NCBI GenBank assembly: GCA_013153375.1
Contig: JAADEN010000227.1
Coordinates: 1-5,681, forward strand
Length of the DNA stretch: 5,681 nucleotides
Reading direction: 5' to 3'
Source of the DNA: Chloroflexota bacterium
GTDB taxonomy: Bacteria > Chloroflexota > Anaerolineae > Anaerolineales > DRMV01
Below the pieces are notes generated by a model, which had not been told where the DNA came from, did not search any database, and saw nothing but the letters and a program-made list of their open reading frames with translations. A program made the translations under genes and the position numbers. Shown piece by piece: positions 1 to 5,681 of the stretch; the first letter of the stretch is position 1; each line of letters begins with the position of its first letter.

Positions 1-249
1 CAGGCCGTGGGTGAGCACCAGGCCCGCGCTCGCGGCCCGTTGCACCGCCACCCGCCGCGCGGCCAGACGCTCCACCGCGGGGGCCAGCCCCGGCGTGGAC
101 GCGACCAGCGCCAGCAGGTCGCCTTGCGGGCGCCGCGCCAGGGCCAGCATCAGGCGCAAACTCACATCCAGAGCCAAAATGAACAGGGCAGTCAGGGCCA
201 GCGGGAGGCTGAGGTTCGCGGTTCGCAAAAGGGATATGCCGTCGTCCAT
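1..249 (-). CDS. Membrane protein, N-terminal fragment (possible CNNM/hemolysin-family transporter)
   Basis: This open frame begins at an ATG whose first base is position 249 and continues uninterrupted to the window edge, giving 83 residues of a longer protein. It starts MDDGISLLRTANLSL. Residues about 13 to 38 form one hydrophobic segment, probably a transmembrane helix, followed by an Ala/Arg/Leu-rich amphipathic stretch (LALARRPQGDLLALV, then VERLAARRVAVQRAAS). A hydrophobic N-terminal helix followed by a basic, Leu-rich linker resembles the start of CNNM (DUF21) proteins of the CorC/hemolysin-like family. That is a weak resemblance; the diagnostic later helices and CBS domains lie outside the window. 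The start codon lies 9 bases after the glmU stop and in the same reading frame, so the preceding in-frame TGA limits any earlier start. The Shine-Dalgarno match is poor (only a GAGATAG-like stretch), which suggests translation coupled to glmU. A protein-coding gene is likely; the family is uncertain. Confidence 0.6.
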   Translation of the reverse strand, partial: MDDGISLLRTANLSLPLALTALFILALDVSLRLMLALARRPQGDLLALVASTPGLAPAVERLAARRVAVQRAASAGLVLTHGL

Positions 250-258
250 AGGTCTATC

Positions 259-1632
259 TCAGGTCTCGTCCGAGGATTGGGGCCGCGGCAGGCGGCGGAT
301 GACGCGCGCGGGCACGCCCACGGCCAGGGTGTAGGCGGGCACATCCTTGGTCACCACCGCGCCCGCGCCCGTGCGCGCGCCCTCGCCGATGCGCAGGGGC
401 GCGACCAGCATGGTATCGCTGCCGATGAACGCGCCCCGGCCGATGTAGGTGGGATGCTTGCGTTCGCCGTCGTAGTTGCAGGTGATGGTGCCCGCGCCGA
501 TGTTCACATCGGCCTCGATGGTCGCGTCGCCGATGTAGGAGAAGTGCCCCATCTTGACGCCCGGCCCCAGATACGAATTCTTCACTTCGCCGAAGTTGCC
601 CATGTGCACGCCCCGGGCCAGGTGCGCGCCTTTGCGCAGGTGCCCGTAGGGGCCGATGTCCACCTCGTCCTCCACCACGGCCTGCTCCAGCACCGACGCG
701 AACACCCGACAGCGCGCGCCCACCTGGGTATCGCGGATGTAGGTGTTGGGCCCCAGTTCGCACTCGGGCCCGATGTGCGTGTCCCCCAGCAGGTAGGTGT
801 CGGGCCACACCACCGTGTCCTGGCCCAGGGTGACCGTGTCCTCCACATACACCCGCCGCGGGTCGATGAAGGTGACGCCCGCGAGCATCCAGCGCCGCAC
901 GATGCGCTGTTGCAGCACCGCGGCGGCCTCGGCCAGATGCACCCGGGTGTTGACGCCGATGGCCTCGGTGGGATCGTCCAGGGGCACCGCGCGCACCTCC
1001 CGGCCCTGGGCCACGGCCAGGGCCACGGTGTCGGTGAGGTAATACTCGCCTTTGGGCGAGAGGGGCAGGCGCTCCAGCGCGGGCCACAGCCAGTCCGCGT
1101 CGAACGCGTACACGCCGACATTGAGTTCCCGGATGGCCTTTTGCTCGGGCGTGGCGTGGGCCTCCTCGACGATGGCCTGCACCCGGCCCTGCTCGTCGCG
1201 CACGATGCGGCCGAAGCCCCGCGGGTCGTCCGCGAAGACGGTGAGCAGGGTGATGGGGCCGTCGTGCGCGGCGTGGGCCGCGAGCAGGGCTCGCAGGGTC
1301 TCGGCCCGCAGCAGGGGCATGTCGCCGTTGGTGACCAGCACCACCCGGGCCCGGTCCGCGAGATAGGGCCGCGTGCGGCGCACCGCGTCGCCCGTGCCCA
1401 GAGGCGGATCCTGCACCACATATTCGGCCCGGTCGGGCCCCAGGCCCTGCCGCACCGCGTCGGCCTGGTGGCCGATGACCACCACGGGCTTGCGGCCGGT
1501 GGCTTCTTCCACCGCGCGCAGCGCGTATTCGGCCATCGGGCGTCCCAGCAGGGGATGCAACACTTTGGGCCGGGCCGATTTCATGCGGGTGCCTTTGCCC
1601 GCGGCCAAGACGATGCCCACGATGTCGTCCAT
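259..1632 (-). CDS. glmU: Bifunctional UDP-N-acetylglucosamine pyrophosphorylase / glucosamine-1-phosphate N-acetyltransferase GlmU
   Basis: GlmU is cytoplasmic and performs the last two steps of UDP-GlcNAc synthesis: acetylation of glucosamine-1-phosphate with acetyl-CoA, then uridylyl transfer from UTP. The product feeds peptidoglycan and other envelope glycans. The 457-residue length is almost that of E. coli GlmU (456). Residues 1 to about 230 form the Rossmann-like pyrophosphorylase domain, with LAAGKGTRM at 9-17, PKVLH at 22-26, GTG at 79-81, the metal-binding Asp104 in NGDMPLL, and Asn228 in GVNTR. Residues about 250 to 445 form the left-handed beta-helix of hexapeptide repeats. The acetyltransferase residues fall at E. 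coli numbering: Arg333, Lys351, His363 (catalytic base, in MGHFSYIGD), Tyr366, Asn377 and Asn386 (TCNYDG). Two pocket positions differ from E. coli: Asp82 after GTG, where His is usual, and Asn102 where E. coli has Tyr103. The ATG is fixed by GAGGTGA 7 bases upstream. The gene has its own promoter candidate and is followed closely by a membrane-protein gene. Confidence 0.97.
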   Translation of the reverse strand: MDDIVGIVLAAGKGTRMKSARPKVLHPLLGRPMAEYALRAVEEATGRKPVVVIGHQADAVRQGLGPDRAEYVVQDPPLGTGDAVRRTRPYLADRARVVLVTNGDMPLLRAETLRALLAAHAAHDGPITLLTVFADDPRGFGRIVRDEQGRVQAIVEEAHATPEQKAIRELNVGVYAFDADWLWPALERLPLSPKGEYYLTDTVALAVAQGREVRAVPLDDPTEAIGVNTRVHLAEAAAVLQQRIVRRWMLAGVTFIDPRRVYVEDTVTLGQDTVVWPDTYLLGDTHIGPECELGPNTYIRDTQVGARCRVFASVLEQAVVEDEVDIGPYGHLRKGAHLARGVHMGNFGEVKNSYLGPGVKMGHFSYIGDATIEADVNIGAGTITCNYDGERKHPTYIGRGAFIGSDTMLVAPLRIGEGARTGAGAVVTKDVPAYTLAVGVPARVIRRLPRPQSSDET

Positions 1633-1639
1633 GTACGCC

Positions 1640-1646
1640 TCACCTC
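1640..1646 (-). promoter_or_regulatory. Ribosome binding site of glmU
   Basis: On the minus strand this reads GAGGTGA, an uninterrupted match to the anti-Shine-Dalgarno sequence, with a 7-base spacer to the ATG at 1632. It settles the glmU start and makes glmU independently translatable from a transcript beginning just upstream. Confidence 0.8.
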
Positions 1647-1665
1647 ACAGCCAGGGCTCGCCGCG

Positions 1666-1682
1666 GCCCTCCCCAGGAGGGC
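1666..1682 (-). repeat. Perfect inverted repeat (7-bp stem, 3-nt loop) in the glmU leader
   Basis: On the minus strand the sequence is GCCCTCC-TGG-GGAGGGC, a perfect 7-bp GC-rich stem. It lies between the glmU promoter candidate and its ribosome binding site, so it would form in the 5' leader. It is not followed by a T-run on either strand, so it does not look like an intrinsic terminator. A role in leader stability or as a protein site is possible; a chance GC-rich dyad is also possible. Confidence 0.5.
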
Positions 1683-1699
1683 GCGCACGGCGTAGGCCA

Positions 1700-1708
1700 A
1701 GTATAGCA
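1700..1708 (-). promoter_or_regulatory. Extended -10 promoter candidate for glmU
   Basis: On the minus strand this reads TGC-TATACT, an extended -10 motif (TGn followed by a 5/6 match to TATAAT). It stands out in a GC-rich intergenic gap downstream of the small membrane-protein gene. No good -35 hexamer sits 16 to 18 bases upstream; that region is GC-rich and overlaps the end of the preceding gap. Extended -10 promoters are known to tolerate a missing -35. Transcription would start near 1693, giving a leader of about 60 bases. This suggests glmU can be transcribed apart from hflX. Confidence 0.6.
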
Positions 1709-1733
1709 TGGCTCCGCGGCGGTCCGCTTCGGG

Positions 1734-1988
1734 TCACAGGGCCCAGGCCAGCAGGATGCCCAGCACGGCCAGCACGACGCCGATTTGCAGCAGGCACATC
1801 TGGCGGATGAAGAAGAAGTCGTCCCAGCCCAGCGCGGCCGCGAGCAGCCCGAGCAGGCCGTTGAGCACGATGAGGGCCAGGCCCAGCAAGGGCAGCAGGC
1901 CCTTGCGCTGGGCCAGGTATTCACCCGAAGCGTCAATCAGGCGGTTGAGGCGGTCTCGGAGGCCAGAAGAGGAATACGGGTCGGGCAT
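1734..1988 (-). CDS. Small two-helix membrane protein of unknown function
   Basis: This 84-residue protein has a polar N-terminus (about residues 1-29: MPDPYSSSGLRDRLNRLIDA followed by SGEYLAQRK) and two strongly hydrophobic segments at about 31-53 and 64-84. A short Gly-Trp-Asp-Asp turn lies between them. It ends within the second helix, on AWAL. The positively charged residues before helix 1 and the IRQ between the helices do not give a clear topology. I do not recognise a named family; it looks like a conserved small inner-membrane protein. The ATG is supported by GAGGAG on the minus strand (1995-2000), which overlaps the hflX stop codon and stands 6 bases before the start, so translation is probably coupled to hflX. 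The gene lies between hflX and glmU, and its stop is about 100 bases before glmU. The good ribosome binding site and hydrophobic pattern support a real gene; the function is unknown. Confidence 0.8.
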   Translation of the reverse strand: MPDPYSSSGLRDRLNRLIDASGEYLAQRKGLLPLLGLALIVLNGLLGLLAAALGWDDFFFIRQMCLLQIGVVLAVLGILLAWAL

Positions 1989-1998
1989 AGGCGTCTCC

Positions 1999-3508
<1,510 letters not shown>

Positions 3509-3519
<11 letters not shown>

Positions 3520-4693
3520 GGGCTTTCCTCCCTTCCAGCAGGCGGGTCAGCGCGGCCCGCACCTGGTCCGTCGCGGTGCCCAGGGAGATGCGCACATACC
3601 CTTCGCCGTGTTCGCCGAACACCCGGCCGGGGGCCCAACTCACGCCGTACTCCTGGAGCAGATTCTGGCAGAAGGTCAGGCTGTCGAGCCCGCGCGGCAG
3701 CCGGGCCCAGACATAGAGGCCCGCGGCGGGCGGGGCCGCGTGCAGGCCCAACTCGGGCAGCGCGGCCAGAATCAAATCCCGGCGCTGGCGATAGATGCCG
3801 TTGCGCTCCCGCAGCCAGGGCTCCATGCGCGGGTCGTTGAGGGCCACGGGCGCGGCGTCCATGAGCGGGCCAAAGGTCGAAGAGTCCACCTGCGATTTGT
3901 AGAGGAACAGGTACTTGAGGGCCTGGGCGTGCCCCACGGCCGCGCCCAGACGCCAGCCGGCCATGTTGGCCCGCTTGGAGAGGGAGTTGAACTCCACGGC
4001 CACCTCCACCGCGCCGGGGACCTGCAACACGCTGGGCGGCCGGGGCACGGACTCGTCCAGCACCACATCCACATAGGGCGCGTCGTGGGCCAGCAGGATG
4101 CGGTAATGGCGGGCGAAGTCCACCGCGGCGGCCAGTTGGTCCAGGGTGACCGTCGCGCCGGTGGGATTGTTGGGGTAGTTGAGCCAGAGCAGTTTGGCCC
4201 GCCGGGCCAGATCCTCAGGGATGGCGCTCAGGTCGGGGAAGAAGCCCCCTTCGGCCCGCAAGGGCATGGTGACCACCTGCGCGCCCGCGATGCGGGCCGC
4301 GGCGCTGTACACGGGATAGCCGGGATCGGGCACCAGCACCACATCGCCGGGGTTGACCACGGCCTGGGTGAGGTGGAAGATGCCCTCCTTGGAGCCGATG
4401 AGGCCCACCACCTGGGTCTCGGGGTCCAGGTCCACGCCGAAGCGGCGGGCGTAGTATTCGGCCCAGGCGGCCTTGTACGCGGGCGTGCCGCCGTAGGGCT
4501 GGTAGGAATGGCGGTCGGGGCGGCGGGCCGCGGCGATCATGGCCTCGATGACGAAATCGGGCGGCGGCAGGTCGGGCGCGCCGATGTCCATGCGCACCAC
4601 CGGGCGGCCCTGGGCCCGCATCTGACGAATCTGGCGGCCCACCTGGGCGAAGTAGTAGGGCTTGAAAGTCGCAATACGATCCGCAGGTTGCAT
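3509..4693 (-). CDS. PLP-dependent class I/II aminotransferase, LL-diaminopimelate aminotransferase-like
   Basis: This is a 394-residue cytoplasmic fold-type I aminotransferase that would use pyridoxal phosphate to move an amino group between an amino acid and a 2-oxo acid. It shows MDIGAPDLPPP (35-45), the phosphate-contacting region GSKEGIFHL (100-108), DPGYPVY (123-129), NYPNNPTGA (172-180), HDAPY (203-207, Asp204 expected to pair with the pyridine nitrogen), SLSKRANMAGWR (237-248, Lys240 as the Schiff-base lysine) and GYVRISLG (365-372, Arg368 as the substrate carboxylate arginine). GSKEGI with DPGYPVY resembles DapL-type LL-diaminopimelate aminotransferases and related alanine/aspartate enzymes, so the substrate is not settled. 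An open frame extends 43 codons further upstream, but I chose the ATG at 4693. The MQPADRIATF start fits family N-termini, and a strong promoter lies inside that upstream stretch. The ribosome binding site is modest (GAGG, 10-base spacer). This is the first gene of the minus-strand cluster and overlaps hflX. Confidence 0.9.
3527..3532 (-). promoter_or_regulatory. Ribosome binding site of hflX inside the upstream gene
   Basis: On the minus strand this reads GGGAGG with a 7-base spacer to the ATG at 3519. It lies within the last codons of the aminotransferase gene and decides the hflX start, which therefore overlaps the upstream stop codon (3509-3511) by 11 bases. The arrangement is typical of translational coupling. 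Confidence 0.75.
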
Positions 4694-4720
4694 GAGCGTC
4701 GAACCTCGTCGAAGGGATGA

Positions 4721-4736
4721 CCGGGCCCCGGCCCGG
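4721..4736. repeat. GC-rich inverted repeat in the aminotransferase leader
   Basis: CCGGGC-CCCG-GCCCGG forms a 6-bp stem with a 4-base loop; the arms are extendable to 7 bp around a 2-base centre. It lies just downstream of the predicted minus-strand transcription start, so it would be at the very 5' end of the operon transcript. There is no T-run, so it is not an intrinsic terminator. It may stabilise the mRNA 5' end, act as an operator, or be a chance GC-rich dyad. Confidence 0.45.
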
Positions 4737-4746
4737 CGGTACTTAT

Positions 4747-4775
4747 AGTGTACGGCATTCGGGCCAAGTTGCCAA
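4747..4775 (-). promoter_or_regulatory. Sigma-70-type promoter of the aminotransferase-hflX operon
   Basis: On the minus strand there is a -35 box TTGGCA (4770-4775, 5/6 match), a 17-base spacer, and a -10 box TACACT (4747-4752, 4/6 match including the key A and final T). Transcription would begin near 4740, leaving a leader of roughly 45 to 50 bases before the ATG at 4693. The AT-rich patch stands out from the surrounding GC-rich DNA. Confidence 0.65.
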
Positions 4776-4834
4776 TCCCTGAACCGGGCTGGGCGGAAAA
4801 TCGCCTTGCTTTGCTTTCGCACCCCTCGCGACGC

Positions 4835-4863
4835 TTGACGCTGCCCGAACGCTGCGGTATACT
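4835..4863 (+). promoter_or_regulatory. Sigma-70-type promoter of the tRNA-Leu gene
   Basis: A -35 box TTGACG (4835-4840, 5/6) and a -10 box TATACT (4858-4863, 5/6) are separated by exactly 17 bases, making this the best promoter in the window. Transcription would start near 4870, only about five bases before the mature tRNA 5' end. The stretch between the -10 and the start is GC-rich (GGGGCGC). In E. coli a GC-rich discriminator of this kind is associated with stringent control of stable-RNA promoters; applying that here is inference. Confidence 0.8.
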
Positions 4864-4874
4864 ATGGGGCGCAA

Positions 4875-4959
4875 GCCGAGGTGGCGGAACTGGCAGACGC
4901 GCTGCGCTCAGGACGCAGTGGGCATTGAGCCCGTGGGGGTTCAAATCCCCCCCTCGGCA
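4875..4959 (+). tRNA. tRNA-Leu, anticodon CAG
   Basis: This 85-base class II tRNA folds completely. The acceptor stem pairs GCCGAGG (4875-4881) with CCTCGGC (4952-4958), and A4959 is the discriminator. The D arm has a GCG/CGC stem around AACTGGCAG, typical of tRNA-Leu. The anticodon stem CTGCG (4902-4906) pairs with CGCAG (4914-4918), with loop CTCAGGA and anticodon C4909-A4910-G4911 reading CUG codons. The long variable arm GGGC-ATTGA-GCCC (4920-4932) marks it as a Leu/Ser-type tRNA, and A73 supports Leu. The T arm is GGGGG-TTCAAAT-CCCCC (4935-4951). CCA is not encoded (ACA follows), so the end must be added by nucleotidyltransferase. CTG is by eye a heavily used Leu codon in the neighbouring genes. 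It stands alone with its own promoter and terminator. Confidence 0.97.
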
Positions 4960-4964
4960 CAGGC

Positions 4965-4994
4965 AATCCCCCGTCTATGGGGGATTTTTTCTTT
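4965..4994 (+). terminator. Intrinsic terminator of tRNA-Leu
   Basis: AATCCCCC (4965-4972) pairs with GGGGGATT (4979-4986) around a GTCTAT loop, an 8-bp perfect stem. The run of T residues (4985-4990, then CTTT) follows at once on the plus strand. It sits six bases after the tRNA discriminator and should end the tRNA transcript and insulate the amidohydrolase gene downstream. Confidence 0.92.
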
Positions 4995-5015
4995 GCGGGC
5001 CCGCGCGGCCGCGGG
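4995..5015. repeat. Nested GC palindromes between terminator and amidohydrolase promoter
   Basis: The stretch contains GCGGGCCCGC (4995-5004, perfect 10-base palindrome), GCGGCCGC (5005-5012, perfect 8-base palindrome), and a hairpin CCCGCG-CGGC-CGCGGG (5000-5015). It occupies the place where a -35 box would lie relative to the TATAAT at 5022. It may be an operator, or simply GC-rich composition. Confidence 0.4.
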
Positions 5016-5021
5016 TCGGCG

Positions 5022-5027
5022 TATAAT
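5022..5027 (+). promoter_or_regulatory. -10 box of the amidohydrolase gene
   Basis: A perfect TATAAT sits 28 bases before the ATG at 5056 in otherwise GC-rich DNA. No recognisable -35 hexamer stands 16 to 18 bases upstream and there is no TGn extension, so activity may depend on an activator or be modest. Transcription would begin near 5034 with a leader of about 22 bases. Confidence 0.6.
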
Positions 5028-5055
5028 CCTCCCATCCCGCGCCTTGGAGGTCGTC

Positions 5056-5681
5056 ATGCACCTGCTCTTTCAGGCCCGCATTCGCACTTTGGACCCGCGG
5101 CAGCCCACGGCTTCGGCCCTGCTCGTGGCCGCGGACGGACGCATCGTGGCCGTGGGCGAGTCGGACGCGCTGCGCGCGGCTTTCGGCCCGCGCATCACCC
5201 GCACCACCGACCTGGAGGGCGCGGTGGTCTGGCCCGGCCTGACCGACGGGCACTTCCACCTGCGGCAGTACGCGGCGTTGCTGGACGCGGTGGATTGCGC
5301 GACGCCCACCCGCCGCGAGTGTCTGCGCCGCGTGGCCCAACGGGCCCGGCAGCAGCCCCCCGGCACCTGGATCGTGGGCCACGGCTGGGACCAGAACCAA
5401 TGGCCCACCGGCTACGGCACGGCCGCGGAGTTGGACGCGGTCGCGCCCCACCATCCCGTCTTTCTCACGGCCAAGTCGTTGCACGCGGCCTGGGTCAACA
5501 GCGCCGCGCTGCGGGCCGCGGGGCTCTCGCCCACGGCCGAGGATCCGCCCGACGGGCACTATGGCCGCGACGCTCGGGGGCGGCTCAACGGCTTGCTCTT
5601 CGAGGGCGCGATCGCGCGGGTGCGGCGGGCCATCCCCCGGCCGACGGCCGCGCAGGCCGCGGCCCAGATCCGCGCCGCGCT
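5056..5681 (+). CDS. Metal-dependent amidohydrolase, YtcJ-like (Amidohydro_3), N-terminal part
   Basis: The gene starts at an ATG with GGAGG (5046-5050) five bases upstream and runs off the right edge, giving 208 complete codons of a protein usually of about 500 to 550 residues. The beginning (MHLLFQARIRTLDP, then ALLVAADGRIVAVG) is the small beta-sandwich lobe typical of amidohydrolases. VVWPGLTDGHFHL (57-69) carries the HxH metal-ligand pair, His66 and His68. WIVGHGWDQNQWP (105-117), ELDAVAPHHPVFLTAKSLHAAWVNSAAL (125-152, His143) and DARGRLNGLLFEGA (172-185) match the conserved order seen in YtcJ/Amidohydro_3 proteins. These proteins hydrolyse C-N bonds of small amides or cyclic compounds; the substrate cannot be read from this part. 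There is no signal peptide, so it is probably cytoplasmic. It follows the tRNA terminator and has its own -10 box, so it is transcribed independently of the tRNA. Confidence 0.92.
   Translation, partial: MHLLFQARIRTLDPRQPTASALLVAADGRIVAVGESDALRAAFGPRITRTTDLEGAVVWPGLTDGHFHLRQYAALLDAVDCATPTRRECLRRVAQRARQQPPGTWIVGHGWDQNQWPTGYGTAAELDAVAPHHPVFLTAKSLHAAWVNSAALRAAGLSPTAEDPPDGHYGRDARGRLNGLLFEGAIARVRRAIPRPTAAQAAAQIRAA

Noticed and set aside
1666..1682. Hairpin before glmU as an intrinsic terminator
   Set aside because: The stem is good, but there is no T-run on either strand and it lies downstream of a likely promoter.
7..1695. Long plus-strand open frame of 562 codons opposite glmU
   Set aside because: It lies antisense to a complete, motif-rich glmU. 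Its translation is rich in His, Gly, Arg and Gln with no recognisable domain. Such frames are expected where third-position G/C removes stop codons from the opposite strand.
4739..4753. GTAC...GTAC dyad overlapping the aminotransferase -10 box as an operator
   Set aside because: Only the outer four bases pair and the centre does not match, so it is too weak to call.
4694..4822. 43-codon upstream extension of the aminotransferase
   Set aside because: The extension contains the best minus-strand promoter (4747-4775), has no family-like sequence, and the ATG at 4693 gives a normal N-terminus and length.
4975..5559. Minus-strand 194-codon open frame opposite the amidohydrolase
   Set aside because: It begins inside and runs antisense to a recognisable amidohydrolase and overlaps the tRNA terminator; it has no domain.

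Overview
The window is a GC-rich bacterial chromosomal segment of conserved housekeeping genes. I see no mobile element, CRISPR array or phage-like block. The very high G+C, the strong preference for G/C at third codon positions, a tRNA gene without an encoded CCA end, and a DapL-like aminotransferase beside hflX and glmU would fit a member of the Chloroflexota (Anaerolineae-like). That placement is an inference from gene content and general resemblance; nothing in the window proves it.

Layout. A run of five genes is read on the minus strand, from about 4.7 kb down to the left edge. In order of transcription they are a PLP-dependent class I/II aminotransferase, the ribosome-associated GTPase gene hflX, a small two-helix membrane protein, glmU, and the N-terminal part of another membrane protein cut by the window edge. 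The first two overlap by 11 bases. hflX and the small gene are 10 bases apart. glmU and the last gene are 9 bases apart. Only the 101-base gap in front of glmU is large enough for a promoter, and it holds a good extended -10 element, so glmU and its follower probably form a second transcription unit or an internally boosted part of the operon.

About 180 bases separate the aminotransferase start from a tRNA-Leu(CAG) gene on the plus strand. This gap carries two back-to-back sigma-70-type promoters: TTGGCA-17-TACACT for the minus-strand operon and TTGACG-17-TATACT for the tRNA. The tRNA gene is followed directly by a textbook intrinsic terminator. Next come a GC-rich palindromic stretch, a perfect TATAAT box, and the start of a plus-strand metal-dependent amidohydrolase (YtcJ-like, Amidohydro_3 type) that runs off the right edge.

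Function. GlmU makes UDP-GlcNAc for the cell envelope, and the aminotransferase resembles LL-diaminopimelate aminotransferases that feed lysine and diaminopimelate synthesis. The minus-strand cluster may therefore mix envelope-precursor and amino-acid supply genes with a ribosome-rescue GTPase and two membrane proteins. The long plus-strand open frames opposite these genes are compositional shadows and are not annotated. I did not find a convincing new biological system. The findings are mostly regulatory architecture and a few residue-level oddities.
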